DNA of 64,000 bases from Bacteroidales bacterium UBA3289 (lineage in GTDB: Bacteria > Bacteroidota > Bacteroidia > Bacteroidales > UBA932). Of this stretch, positions 1 to 8,158 are shown in pieces (the stretch's first letter is position 1; each line of letters starts with the position of its first letter). The notes beneath the pieces were generated by a model that was not told the DNA's origin, did no database searches, and was given only the letters and a program-made list of their open reading frames with translations. Location of the stretch: NCBI GenBank assembly GCA_002361625.1, contig DETL01000011.1, positions 55,410 through 119,409 of the forward strand. Reading direction: 5' to 3'. The translations under genes were made by a program, and so were the position numbers.

Positions 1-1387
1 CGCCCTGCAGCACGCCATCAACCAGACGGTGGGCCGTGTCCACCAGGCCATGGAGGCGTTCGTGCACAACATGAACACCATCCACAGCCGCGGCGGCAAC
101 CAGGTCGTCTTCTCCTCCATCAACTACGGCACGGATACCTCCGCGGAAGGCCGCTGCATCATCCGGGAGATCCTCAATACCACCTACGAAGGTGTGGGCA
201 ACGGCTCCACCGCCATCTTCCCGATCCAGATCTGGAAGAAGAAGCGGGGCGTCTCCTACCTCCCGGGCGACCGCAACTACGACCTGTACAAGTTCGCCTG
301 CAAGGTGAGCGCCCGCCGGTTCTTCCCGAACTTCCTGAACCTCGACGCCTCCTTCAACCAGGACGATGCCTGGAAGGCCGACGATCCCCGCCGCTTCGAG
401 CATGAGGTGGCGACGATGGGCTGCCGCACCCGCGTCTATGGCAACAAGTTCGGTCCCAAGACCTCCATTGGCCGCGGCAACCTGTCCTTCACCACGATCA
501 ACATCGTGAAACTCGCCATCGAGGCGATGAATGAAGAGTCGGACAAGACCCTCCGGATCCAGAAGTTCTTCCAGAAGCTGGACTGGGCCCTGGAGATCGC
601 CGCGCGTCAGCTCAACGAACGCTTCGACTTCCAGAAAACCGCCCTCAAGAAGCAGTTCCCGCTTCTGATGAACGGCCTGTGGTTGGGCAGCGAGAAACTG
701 GACGAGAACGACACCATCGAGTCCGTCATCAATCAGGGCACCCTCTCCATCGGCTTCATCGGGCTGGCGGAGTGCCTGATCGCCCTGGTAGGCAAGCACC
801 ACGGCGAGAGCGACGAGGCGCAGGAACTGGGCCTTCGGATCATCTCCCACATGGCGGAGAAGGTCAATGGCTTCGGCGAGACCTACCAGCACAATTTCAC
901 CCTGCTCGCCACTCCGGCGGAGGGCCTCGCCGGCAAGTTCACCAAGCGGGACAAGAAGACCTTCGGCGTCATCCCCGGCATCACGGACAAGGACTACTAC
1001 ACGAACTCCAGCCACATCCCCGTGTACTACAAGTGCACCCCGGAGCACAAGGCGAAGATCGAAGGCCCGTACCACAAGTACGAGAACGCCGGTCACATCT
1101 TCTATGTGGAGATTGACGGCGACGCCACGCACAACCCGCAGGCCATCATGAACATCGTGGACCTGATGGACAAGTACGACATCGGCTACGGCTCCGTGAA
1201 CCACAACCGCAACCGCTGCCTGGACTGCGGCTTCGAGAACGCCCAGGACAACCTCCACGAATGCCCGCACTGCCACGGTCACCACATCGACACCCTGCAG
1301 CGCATCACCGGCTACCTCGTGGGTACGACCAACCGCTGGAATTCCGGCAAGCTCGCCGAGCTGAAGGACAGAGTCGTGCACGAATGA
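1..1387 (+). CDS. nrdD: Anaerobic ribonucleoside-triphosphate reductase, large subunit (5' end outside window)
   Basis: Class III reductase that makes deoxyribonucleotides from NTPs without oxygen, using a glycyl radical. Reading frame 2 is open to the left edge, so the first valine/GTG at 29 is not the start; about 461 C-terminal residues are present. The C-terminal zinc site appears as two CxxC pairs (RCLDCGF and ECPHCHG), followed by RITGYLVG, the glycyl-radical loop, with the likely radical glycine codon at 1310-1312. Length and motif order match the C-terminal two thirds of NrdD. It overlaps nrdG by four bases (ATGA), so the reductase and its activase are translationally coupled. Very confident; only the N-terminus is missing, because of the window edge. 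Confidence 0.97.
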   Translation, partial: ALQHAINQTVGRVHQAMEAFVHNMNTIHSRGGNQVVFSSINYGTDTSAEGRCIIREILNTTYEGVGNGSTAIFPIQIWKKKRGVSYLPGDRNYDLYKFACKVSARRFFPNFLNLDASFNQDDAWKADDPRRFEHEVATMGCRTRVYGNKFGPKTSIGRGNLSFTTINIVKLAIEAMNEESDKTLRIQKFFQKLDWALEIAARQLNERFDFQKTALKKQFPLLMNGLWLGSEKLDENDTIESVINQGTLSIGFIGLAECLIALVGKHHGESDEAQELGLRIISHMAEKVNGFGETYQHNFTLLATPAEGLAGKFTKRDKKTFGVIPGITDKDYYTNSSHIPVYYKCTPEHKAKIEGPYHKYENAGHIFYVEIDGDATHNPQAIMNIVDLMDKYDIGYGSVNHNRNRCLDCGFENAQDNLHECPHCHGHHIDTLQRITGYLVGTTNRWNSGKLAELKDRVVHE

Positions 1388-1890
1388 GAATCCGGGTTTT
1401 AAAAATCCTCGAACAGACAATGGCCGACGGCCCGGGTTTCCGGACGTCGGTTTATTGTGCGGGGTGCAGGCATGCCTGCAAGGGCTGCCATAATCCGCAG
1501 TCCTGGGACTTCAACGCCGGTGAGTGGATGGATGTGCAGGAAATCCTGGACATCATCAAGGCCGACAGCATGTCCAACGTGAGTTTCTCCGGCGGAGACC
1601 CGCTGTATCAGGTCGATGCCTTCACGGAACTCGCCCGCCGCATCAAGGAAGAGACCGGCAAGACCATCTGGTGCTGGACCGGCTTCACCTATGAGGAGGT
1701 CCTGGCGGATCCCCATCTCGCCCAGATCCTCCCGTATCTGGATGTGCTGGTGGACGGCCCCTTCATCCTGGAGCAGCGGGACACGGAGCTCCTTTTCCGC
1801 GGCAGTCCCAACCAGCGCATCATCTATTTACACGAAAAGCCCGAGGATGATGTCATCCCCGGGACTGTTCCGTTGGTTCCTTTAAGGTAG
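1384..1890 (+). CDS. nrdG: Anaerobic ribonucleotide reductase activating protein
   Basis: Radical SAM activase that installs the glycyl radical on NrdD. The 168-residue protein begins MRIRVLKILEQT at the ATG that overlaps the nrdD stop; the longer open frame upstream is nrdD read out of frame. The cluster motif CRHACKGC (CxxxCxxC) lies near residue 29, followed by SFSGGDPL, the SAM-binding GGxP-like segment, and TGFTYEE, all typical of NrdG. Length is normal (150-200). It is the last gene of the nrdDG pair and faces mdh convergently with a five-base gap; I saw no separate terminator between them. Confidence 0.95.
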   Translation: MRIRVLKILEQTMADGPGFRTSVYCAGCRHACKGCHNPQSWDFNAGEWMDVQEILDIIKADSMSNVSFSGGDPLYQVDAFTELARRIKEETGKTIWCWTGFTYEEVLADPHLAQILPYLDVLVDGPFILEQRDTELLFRGSPNQRIIYLHEKPEDDVIPGTVPLVPLR

Positions 1891-1895
1891 ATACC

Positions 1896-2882
1896 CTACA
1901 GGTTCTTGTTCTCGGTACCCCAGTCGGCGACGGCGGGGATGATGCCGAGCGAGATGATCTCGTCACGCATCTTCACGAGGTGCTCGTAGGAGGCGTCGAG
2001 GGCAGCCATTTCCTCGGCGGTGCCTTCCGGCATCGTGAAGTGGCAGCCGGTGGCGTCGATCGTGGTGGGCATGGCCATCATCACGTTCTTGTACTTGCCG
2101 CAGTTCACATAGGTGCCGGCGGGCCAGGTGAAGACCTCGCCGCCCATCGCGGCCTCGATCATCTTCACGGCCTGGTAGGCAGGGCTCTGGAAGGAGCTGC
2201 GGCCGCGGAGCTTGATGATGTTGGAGCCACCCTGGATGGTGTTGTGCTTGATCTCGGCGAAACGCTCGGCGGAAAGGCCCATTTCGGCGAGGGGCTTGCC
2301 GTCGACCTTCACCTGGGAGGCGAAGACGGCCATGGCCTCACCGTGACCACCGTAGGTGTGGGCACCGGTGACCTTGCACTGCTGGACGCCGAACTCCTGC
2401 GCCAGGGCTTCCTGCAGACGGGTGCTGTCCAGGGCGGCGAGGGAGGTGAGCTTTTCCGGAGCGAGACCGGAACGGATGAGGGCGGTGAGGGCGGTGACAT
2501 CGGCCGGGTTGAAGATCACCACGACGAACTTCACGTCCGGGCAGTACTTCTCGATGTTCTCGCCGAACTCGGCAGCGATCTGGCAGTTGCCCTTGAGGAG
2601 ATCCTCGCGGGTCATGCCTTCCTTACGGGGTGCACCACCGGAGGAGATGATATACTTCGCATCCTTGAAAGCGACGGCCGGGTCGATGGTTGCGGTCAGG
2701 TTGATACCCGGGAAAGCGCAGTGGTCCATCTCGGCGAGCACGCCCTTGAGGCCGGGCTCATAGATGTCATACAGGCAGATGTTCGGCGTGAGGCCGAGCA
2801 TGGCGGCAGTCTGAACCATGTTGGAGCCAATCATACCGGCAGCGCCGACGATGAGAAGCTTTTCATCAGTGAGAAATTTCAT
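1896..2882 (-). CDS. mdh: Malate dehydrogenase
   Basis: NAD-dependent interconversion of malate and oxaloacetate, in Bacteroidales part of the reductive branch from oxaloacetate to succinate. The 328-residue protein has an N-terminal Rossmann glycine motif (VGAAGMIGS, residues 12-20), the substrate-loop arginines in GGAPRKEGMTREDLL, NPADV in the nucleotide-binding segment and the catalytic histidine region GAHTYGGHGEAMAVF. That histidine region differs from the GEHGDS of classical MDH but resembles the Bacteroidetes form as I remember it. Monocistronic and leftward, with a TATCTTTG box about 40 bases upstream. A lactate dehydrogenase identity is less likely given family context but cannot be strictly excluded. 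Confidence 0.9.
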   Translation of the reverse strand: MKFLTDEKLLIVGAAGMIGSNMVQTAAMLGLTPNICLYDIYEPGLKGVLAEMDHCAFPGINLTATIDPAVAFKDAKYIISSGGAPRKEGMTREDLLKGNCQIAAEFGENIEKYCPDVKFVVVIFNPADVTALTALIRSGLAPEKLTSLAALDSTRLQEALAQEFGVQQCKVTGAHTYGGHGEAMAVFASQVKVDGKPLAEMGLSAERFAEIKHNTIQGGSNIIKLRGRSSFQSPAYQAVKMIEAAMGGEVFTWPAGTYVNCGKYKNVMMAMPTTIDATGCHFTMPEGTAEEMAALDASYEHLVKMRDEIISLGIIPAVADWGTENKNL

Positions 2883-2923
2883 GACTTTATGTTTTAATAT
2901 TCAACGTTTCGCTTTTCGCACCG

Positions 2924-2947
2924 CAAAGATAGCAATTTCCCGCCAAA
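2924..2947 (-). promoter_or_regulatory. mdh promoter with TTTG repeated at 20 bp
   Basis: On the minus strand TTTG (2947-2944) is followed by 12 bases and TATCTTTG (2931-2924). The -7 box fits the Bacteroidetes consensus; the upstream TTTG is closer than the usual 19-20 bases. The same geometry recurs at feoAB, at the gene at 50213 and at atpD. Confidence 0.6.
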
Positions 2948-2953
2948 GATTGA

Positions 2954-2983
2954 TTTGCATTTATGAAAAATCCATTATCTTTG
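2954..2983 (+). promoter_or_regulatory. Promoter ahead of structured leader and phosphopantetheinyl transferase
   Basis: TTTG at 2954-2957, 18 bases, then TATCTTTG at 2976-2983: near-consensus. Transcription would start near 2990, about 160 bases before the next start codon, leaving a long leader that folds (see 2990-3140). Divergent from the mdh promoter. Confidence 0.65.
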
Positions 2984-2989
2984 TAGAGT

Positions 2990-3140
2990 TAATTGGTAGC
3001 AAGCAAAATGGAGCCTCCCAGTCCGGTCGTGTCATTGATAGGGGTCGTCAGTTCTGACGAACCCCCGTTGCGATGCCATACATACTGGAGTTCCCGGTCC
3101 TTTCGAGGAACCGGGCGCTGCTGCATTTTCTAGCTCAAAC
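2990..3140 (+). ncRNA. Candidate structured RNA or cis-regulatory leader
   Basis: Hand folding gives a branched structure. A closing stem pairs 2998-3014 with 3120-3135 (AGC/GCT, AAAATG/CATTTT and AGC/GCT with small internal loops). Stem 3015-3022 pairs with 3084-3090 (CTC-c-CAGT with ACTGGAG). Inside it is a 10-bp hairpin at 3041-3065 (GGGGT-CGTCA paired with TGACG-ACCCC). A second arm at 3093-3115 (CCCGG.CCT paired with AGG..CCGGG) is capped by a TTCG tetraloop. It follows a good promoter and ends 13 bases before the next ATG, with no T-tract, so a leader is more likely than a free RNA. I do not recognise a known riboswitch, SRP RNA or tmRNA signature. Confidence 0.45.
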
Positions 3141-3148
3141 TGACATTT

Positions 3149-3787
3149 ATGGGACTATATCTGAAGAAGAAACTCGACAATGAAGCGGAGATCGGCGTTT
3201 GGCAGATCACCGAAACCGAGGAGCAGCTCAAGGAAATGAGCTCCACCCCCAGCGACGAGATGGAGGAAATCTCGTTCATCCGCAGCGAATCCCTGCGGAA
3301 GCAGCGCCTTGCGGTGCGCGCCCTCCTGAACACGATGTTCGACGAGAAGGTGTACCTGAGCCACCACGACAACGGCAAGCCCTACCTGGAGAACAACCCG
3401 GTGAACATCTCCATCACCCATACCGAAAAATATGTCGCCGTCATCCTCCACGAGGAGGAGAACGTGGGCATCGACATCGAATCCCTGGACCGCGACTTCT
3501 CCGTCGTGGAAAAGAAGGCCCTCTCCGAGGACGAGATCGAGGACCTGGAGGACGAGAAGCGGAACGAGCAGCTCGCCATCTACTGGTGCGCCAAGGAGGC
3601 CATTTTCAAGCTCCTGAGCCGCTACAATGTCGATTTCGCCGAACAGATCGAGATCGAGCGCTTCCGCCCCCGCGGCGAGGGCGAGCTGGAGGCCACCTTC
3701 ATCGGCAAGAAGGACGAGGAAGAGGAGTTCGACCTCGAATACATCACCTTCGACCGCCACGTCCTCGTGTGGGTCGTGGGGGAGTAA
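3149..3787 (+). CDS. Sfp-type 4'-phosphopantetheinyl transferase
   Basis: Transfers phosphopantetheine from CoA to a carrier-protein serine. The 212-residue length is usual for the Sfp/AcpT type. Visible family motifs are NGKPYL (about 77-82), SITHTEKYVAVI, VGIDIE with the metal-binding acidic residues, and the WCAKEAIFKL helix in which W-KEA is diagnostic. No carrier protein or synthase gene lies nearby, so the client (fatty-acid ACP or a secondary-metabolite carrier) is unknown. The start is the first ATG in frame and there is no Shine-Dalgarno sequence. Upstream is an approximately 160-base structured leader with its own promoter, which would make regulation at the RNA level possible. Downstream is a strong palindrome and then feoAB. 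Confidence 0.9.
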   Translation: MGLYLKKKLDNEAEIGVWQITETEEQLKEMSSTPSDEMEEISFIRSESLRKQRLAVRALLNTMFDEKVYLSHHDNGKPYLENNPVNISITHTEKYVAVILHEEENVGIDIESLDRDFSVVEKKALSEDEIEDLEDEKRNEQLAIYWCAKEAIFKLLSRYNVDFAEQIEIERFRPRGEGELEATFIGKKDEEEEFDLEYITFDRHVLVWVVGE

Positions 3788-3805
3788 ACCCTGCATAATA
3801 CCAAG

Positions 3806-3845
3806 TTATGGGGATTGAATCTTTGGTTCAATCCCCATAACTTTG
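3806..3845 (+). promoter_or_regulatory. Perfect 14-bp inverted repeat merging into the feoAB -7 box
   Basis: Arms 3806-3819 (TTATGGGGATTGAA) and 3827-3840 are exact reverse complements around a 7-base loop. The last bases of the right arm are the first bases of TAACTTTG (3838-3845), a -7 box 18 bases before the feoAB ATG; a TTTG also sits in the loop at 3822-3825. It could be the terminator of the preceding gene (no T-tract), an operator, or both. Confidence 0.6.
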
Positions 3846-3863
3846 TGCCCTCAGCACAAAACT

Positions 3864-6239
3864 ATGAAACTTTCCGAGTTACAAACGGGGGAAAAAGCGG
3901 TCATCGTCCGCATTCACGGTTACGGTCCTTTCCGGAAACGGCTCATCGAGATGGGCTTCATCCAGGGGAAGGAAGTGACCGTCGTGCTCAATGCACCCCT
4001 CAAGGATCCGATCGAATACGAGATTATCGGCTATAAGATTTCCCTGCGCCGCGAGGAAGCGGAGCAGATCGAGGTGGTGAACGAAGCGGAGGCCCGCGAT
4101 GCCCTCGTGAGCGATGAACACCTGCAGGGGCTTCCGGAGGACATGGAGGAGCGTGAGCGCCTGGACATGGCCCTGAAGCATTTGGCCGAGGAGCGCAATC
4201 ACGTGATCCGCGTCGCCCTGGTGGGCAACCCCAACTGTGGAAAGACCTCCCTGTTCAACATCGCCTCCGGCTCCCACGAGCATGTGGGCAACTACTCCGG
4301 CGTGACGGTGGATGCGAAGGAAGGTCATTTCAAGCACAAGGGGTATGACATCACCCTGGTGGACCTTCCCGGAACCTATTCGCTGTCAGCGTATTCCCCA
4401 GAGGAACTGTATGTCCGGAAGAACCTCATCGACGCCATGCCGGACGTGGTGGTCAATGTGGTCGATGCCTCCAACATCGAGCGCAACCTGTATCTGACGG
4501 CGCAGGTCATCGACATGAACCTGAGGACCGTCATGGCCCTGAACATGTACGATGAGCTTCAGCATAAGGGGGACAAACTGGACACGGAACAGCTGGGCCG
4601 CCTGCTGGGCGTCCCGGTGTGTCCCACGGTGAGCCGCGACGGCCAGGGAATTCCGGAACTCTTCGATACGGTCATCCGGCTCTATGAGGGGGCCGATGAG
4701 AAACTTGCCCGCCACATCCATATCAACCACGGCGCCGAGATCGAACCGGCCATCGACCGGATCAAGGCCCTGGTCGCCGAGAATGAGAAACTTCGTTCCA
4801 AATACTCCACCCGCTACTTAGCCATCAAATACCTGGAAAACGACCGCGACATCGAGCAGCTGCTCGGAAACCTTCCGAACCATGAGGCACTCGAGGCGGC
4901 CCGGAAGGAGGAAACGGAGCGGATCGACCAGCTGCTCCATACGACACCGGAAGCGGCCATTGTCGATGCCAAGTACGCTTTCATCCAGGGCGCCCTGGCG
5001 GAGACCTATGAAAAATACCAGGAGGAACGGCCCCGGCGCACCCTGACGGACAGGATCGACGCCATCGTCACGAACAAGTGGCTGGCTTTCCCGATCTTCC
5101 TTCTCCTCCTGTGGTTTACCTTCTGGGCCACCTTCACCATCGGCCAGTATCCGATGGACTGGATCGACTGGCTCGTCGCGAAGTTCGGCGAGTTCGTGGG
5201 CGCCTTCATGAAGGAGGGCTGGCTCAAGGACCTCATCGTGGACGGCATCATCGCCGGTGTGGGCAGTGTCCTGGTGTTCCTTCCGAACATCATGATCCTG
5301 TACCTGTTCATCTCCCTGATGGAGGACAGCGGCTACATGGCCCGGGCGGCCTTCATCGTGGACAAGCTCATGCACAGGATCGGCCTCCATGGCAAGTCGT
5401 TCATTCCCATGGTGATGGGCTTCGGCTGCAACGTGCCGGCCATCATGGCGACGCGTTCGATCGAGAGCCGGAAGTCACGCCTCATCACCATCGCCATCAT
5501 CCCGTTCATGTCCTGTGCGGGCCGGCTTCCGATCTTCGTGCTGTTCGCGGGGGCTTTCTTTCCGCACAACGCGGCGACGGCGCTGCTGTGCATCTACCTG
5601 CTGGGCGTAGTTCTCGCCATCCTCAGCGCACGTGTGCTCAAGCGTTTCGTGAAGGATGACGACCTTCCTTTCGTGATGGAACTGCCGCCGTACCGCATTC
5701 CTACCGGCAAGGCCATCTGGCGCCACACCTGGGAAAAAGGCCGGCAGTATCTGGAGAAGATGGCGACGACGATCCTCGCCTTCTCCATCGTCATCTGGTT
5801 CCTCGGCTACTTCCCGCGGAATGAAGAACAGGGCGTCGCCTATCAGCAGGAGCATTCCTATATCGGCATGTTGGGCAAGGCCGTGGAGCCGGCCCTGGAA
5901 CCGCTGGGATTCAACTGGAAGATGGATGTGGGCCTGCTTGCCGGCGTGGGAGCCAAAGAGCTTGTCGTCAGTACCCTGGGCGTCATGTATGCCGGTGACG
6001 AAGGGGTGGATGCCGACGAGAACGACACCGCCCTCCAGGCTGCGCTGAAAGGCGATGTTCCGCTGGCGGCCGCCGTGGCCTATATGGTGTTCGTCCTGTT
6101 GTACTTCCCTTGCATTGCCACCTTCGTCGCAATCAAGAACGAAACCGGCAAGTGGCGCTGGGCCATCCTCTGCGCCCTCTATACGATGCTGGTCGCGTGG
6201 GTCTTCGGCTTTATTGCGTACCGAATCTTCCTTTTATAG
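3864..6239 (+). CDS. feoB: FeoA-FeoB fusion, ferrous iron transporter
   Basis: Inner-membrane Fe(II) importer, 791 residues from the ATG at 3864; an in-frame TTG at 3843 lies inside the -7 box and is rejected. Residues 1-75 are an SH3-like FeoA domain (KLSELQTGEKAVIVRI). The GTPase follows: G1 GNPNCGKTS (about 121-129), DLPG near 167, and NMYD near 227, the FeoB form of NKxD. The membrane part carries two gate-like segments, including GFGCNVPAIMATR, and ends YFPCIATFVAIKNETGKW, typical of FeoB. Fusion of FeoA to FeoB is common in Bacteroidetes. It appears monocistronic; the palindrome overlapping its promoter is a plausible iron-responsive site, though no Fur or DtxR gene lies here. Confidence 0.96.
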   Translation: MKLSELQTGEKAVIVRIHGYGPFRKRLIEMGFIQGKEVTVVLNAPLKDPIEYEIIGYKISLRREEAEQIEVVNEAEARDALVSDEHLQGLPEDMEERERLDMALKHLAEERNHVIRVALVGNPNCGKTSLFNIASGSHEHVGNYSGVTVDAKEGHFKHKGYDITLVDLPGTYSLSAYSPEELYVRKNLIDAMPDVVVNVVDASNIERNLYLTAQVIDMNLRTVMALNMYDELQHKGDKLDTEQLGRLLGVPVCPTVSRDGQGIPELFDTVIRLYEGADEKLARHIHINHGAEIEPAIDRIKALVAENEKLRSKYSTRYLAIKYLENDRDIEQLLGNLPNHEALEAARKEETERIDQLLHTTPEAAIVDAKYAFIQGALAETYEKYQEERPRRTLTDRIDAIVTNKWLAFPIFLLLLWFTFWATFTIGQYPMDWIDWLVAKFGEFVGAFMKEGWLKDLIVDGIIAGVGSVLVFLPNIMILYLFISLMEDSGYMARAAFIVDKLMHRIGLHGKSFIPMVMGFGCNVPAIMATRSIESRKSRLITIAIIPFMSCAGRLPIFVLFAGAFFPHNAATALLCIYLLGVVLAILSARVLKRFVKDDDLPFVMELPPYRIPTGKAIWRHTWEKGRQYLEKMATTILAFSIVIWFLGYFPRNEEQGVAYQQEHSYIGMLGKAVEPALEPLGFNWKMDVGLLAGVGAKELVVSTLGVMYAGDEGVDADENDTALQAALKGDVPLAAAVAYMVFVLLYFPCIATFVAIKNETGKWRWAILCALYTMLVAWVFGFIAYRIFLL

Positions 6240-6249
6240 ATTCAAGAAT

Positions 6250-6822
6250 CTATCCTTCCGTCACGTGGATCAGTGACTTCACCGGGGCAAGGTCCTCGAT
6301 CCGGGCGCGTCCCGGGAGGTCGTCGATCTCCACCAGGAAGACAAAGTCGGTGACCTTCACGCGGTATTCCTTTCCGTCGATGGTAATTTTCTGGCTGTTC
6401 AGGCTCTCCACGATGCCGCGGGCCGTGCCGCCGGTGGCGAGGATGTCGTCGAAGAAGGTGATCGGGATGATGTCGCCCTCTCTCTTGCAGGCCGCGAGGT
6501 CGGACAGGCGGTAGAAGACCTGGTCCTTGCCGTATTCCTTCACGATGTCCACGGTGATCAGGTCGCCCTCTGAGAAGGGCAGTTTCCCCTTCTTGCGCAC
6601 CGGAATGACATTCTCCGCCATGCCGCTGTACAGGAGGGGCGCCGTGAACAGGAAACCCCGGGCCTCGGGGGCGAGGATGTTCGGGGAGGCGCAGGTGCGG
6701 CCAATGTCGTCGGTCAAGGCTTTGAAGACTTCCTTGTCCTGCAGGAAAGGGATGATGTCCACGAAGTTGACTCCATGGATGGGAAAGTTCGGGTAGAACT
6801 TGAGTACTTGCTTGTAATCCAT
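6250..6822 (-). CDS. apt: Adenine phosphoribosyltransferase
   Basis: Salvages adenine plus PRPP to AMP in the cytoplasm. The start is MDYKQVLKFYPNFP at 6822 (190 residues); the extra upstream open frame is the regulator gene read in another frame. Features are the N-terminal GVNFVDIIPFL segment, LAPEARGFLFTAPL with the GxE-A-RGF hood motif, and the PRPP loop FFDDILATGGTARG. Length is slightly above the usual 170-180 because of an insertion around residues 90-125. Its ATG shares one base with the stop of the LuxR gene, so it is the last gene of a hemerythrin-regulator-apt operon. The link between purine salvage and the two stress-type genes may be incidental co-transcription. Confidence 0.9.
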   Translation of the reverse strand: MDYKQVLKFYPNFPIHGVNFVDIIPFLQDKEVFKALTDDIGRTCASPNILAPEARGFLFTAPLLYSGMAENVIPVRKKGKLPFSEGDLITVDIVKEYGKDQVFYRLSDLAACKREGDIIPITFFDDILATGGTARGIVESLNSQKITIDGKEYRVKVTDFVFLVEIDDLPGRARIEDLAPVKSLIHVTEG

Positions 6823-7415
6823 TATTCGATGGTGTTTATGTCGATGAGGTTGTTCAGGAGGGCATAGACCGTCAGGCCGGCCACCGTCTTGATGCCGGTC
6901 TTGCGGGTGATGTTCTTGCGGTGGGTGATGACCGTGTAAATGGACAGGTTGTACAGGTCCGCAATCTCTTTGTTGAGCATGCCCTTCGCGACACACACGA
7001 GGATTTCCTTCTCGCGGGCGGAGAGTTCCTCTCCCTCGCTTCGGGGCGTCTCGGAGCGGTCCTCCAAAGCCGCGCGGACCTTCCGGATGATGGTCGTAGG
7101 AACGTCGTACAGGCTCAGGACGCCGTCATACTGTTTCAGGGATTCCTCGTCCCAAAGCGATCCTACGATCGCAAGGACCGCGGCGGAAGTATGCTCCGAG
7201 AGGGCTGCGCGGGCGTTTCCGCGGGAGGCATGGTCAAAGATGGAGGGATCCACGATGACCACGTCCGGGTCCATGTTCCTGAGCTGTGCCTCCTTCGAGG
7301 ACGACAGGTCCGTGAGGATGCCGCATACCTCGAACTCCCCCAGGTCGTTGAAGATATGCTCTACTCCCCGCGCCACGATGGCGGAGGGAATGATGAGAAG
7401 GACGCGCTTACTCAT
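6822..7415 (-). CDS. LuxR-family regulator with receiver-like N-domain
   Basis: 197-residue DNA-binding protein. Residues 1-115 resemble a response-regulator receiver (MSKRVLLIIPSAIVARG..., then DVVIVDPSIFD), but the acidic pair normally found after the first strand is replaced by IPS, so conventional phosphorylation is doubtful; a pseudo-receiver is likely. Residues 133-190 are a clear LuxR helix-turn-helix (LSAREKEILVCVAKGMLNKEIA). It overlaps the hemerythrin gene by eight bases and abuts apt. Pairing of a hemerythrin-domain gene with a LuxR gene is common in Bacteroidetes as I recall, suggesting the two act together in sensing oxygen or nitric oxide; this role is inferred. Confidence 0.85.
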   Translation of the reverse strand: MSKRVLLIIPSAIVARGVEHIFNDLGEFEVCGILTDLSSSKEAQLRNMDPDVVIVDPSIFDHASRGNARAALSEHTSAAVLAIVGSLWDEESLKQYDGVLSLYDVPTTIIRKVRAALEDRSETPRSEGEELSAREKEILVCVAKGMLNKEIADLYNLSIYTVITHRKNITRKTGIKTVAGLTVYALLNNLIDINTIE

Positions 7416-8109
7416 GGTTCTCGAGACGGTTGACGATCGGAACCAGGATCTCGTCCTCCACGACCGTATGCTTTTCCAGGTCCTCCTCCAGGGAGAAAAT
7501 GTAGAACAGGGCCTTGTACGTGTCCTGCTGGCCGCACACGGGCGGCAGGTATTTCATCACGAGGTTCTTCAGGTCCTCGAGCTTTTCCTCCACGTTGGAG
7601 TGGTTCTCCTCATATTCGCCGATGGTGAAGTTCCGGTCGGCCCCCTGCCGCAGGACGGCCTCCGCATGCGGGAAAACCGTCTTTTCCTCATATTCGAAGT
7701 GCTTGGAGAGCTCGTCCTTGTAGTCAGCGAAGAACTTCCAGATGATGCGCTTGTGTTTCTCTCCGCAGGGGGCGATGAGGTTCTCCAGCGCCATCTCCAG
7801 CTCCTGCAGGGCCACATTCATGTAATAGGCGTGCGAAAGACGGAGGTACTTCAGGACGTCCCTCAGGTCCGCCTTCTCCAGCTTTTCCTTCGTCGGGAGA
7901 TACCCGTCGATGGCATAGACCGCCGAGATCAGGAGGAACGTTTCCGGGTTGATGCCCTGTTTCCGGCACACCTCTTCAACGGTTTCATCCCCGAAGCCGA
8001 AAGGGATGCCCATTCGGGTCAGGACGCCCAGGAGGCTGAATCTGAGGTTCATGAGGTCCGCCATCTTCATGGACGGGGACAGCAGGTGTCGTTCGGTCGT
8101 TGTAGCCAT
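7408..8109 (-). CDS. Hemerythrin HHE-domain protein
   Basis: Predicted di-iron four-helix protein of 233 residues, possibly for O2 or NO handling or iron-sulfur repair. The N-terminal third contains GIPFGFGDETVEEVCRKQGI, similar to the ScdA/RIC-type lead domain. The HHE domain then shows candidate ligands in LSHAYYM, KHFEYEEKTVFPHAE, EENHSNVEEK and EKHTVVEDEIL. The start is placed at MATTTERH (8109); the ATG seven codons upstream overlaps the -7 box at 8135-8128. First gene of the leftward hemerythrin-LuxR-apt operon. It lacks the N-terminal cysteine pair I would expect in classical ScdA, so I call only the domain. Confidence 0.85.
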   Translation of the reverse strand: MATTTERHLLSPSMKMADLMNLRFSLLGVLTRMGIPFGFGDETVEEVCRKQGINPETFLLISAVYAIDGYLPTKEKLEKADLRDVLKYLRLSHAYYMNVALQELEMALENLIAPCGEKHKRIIWKFFADYKDELSKHFEYEEKTVFPHAEAVLRQGADRNFTIGEYEENHSNVEEKLEDLKNLVMKYLPPVCGQQDTYKALFYIFSLEEDLEKHTVVEDEILVPIVNRLENHE

Positions 8110-8127
8110 GGCTCTTGTTCTATCAGG

Positions 8128-8158
8128 CAAATTTACGAAAAAATGGACTCATTAAAAA
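8128..8158 (-). promoter_or_regulatory. Promoter of hemerythrin operon, using a terminator T-tract as -33
   Basis: On the minus strand TTTTT (8158-8154), the tail of the hairpin at 8187-8159, is followed by 18 bases and TAAATTTG (8135-8128). The start codon lies 18 bases further on. Confidence 0.55.

Noticed and set aside
2990..3140. Structured RNA considered as SRP RNA, tmRNA or 6S RNA
   Set aside because: No conserved SRP tetraloop and asymmetric loop, no tag-peptide frame, and a branched rather than single long-hairpin shape; left as unclassified.
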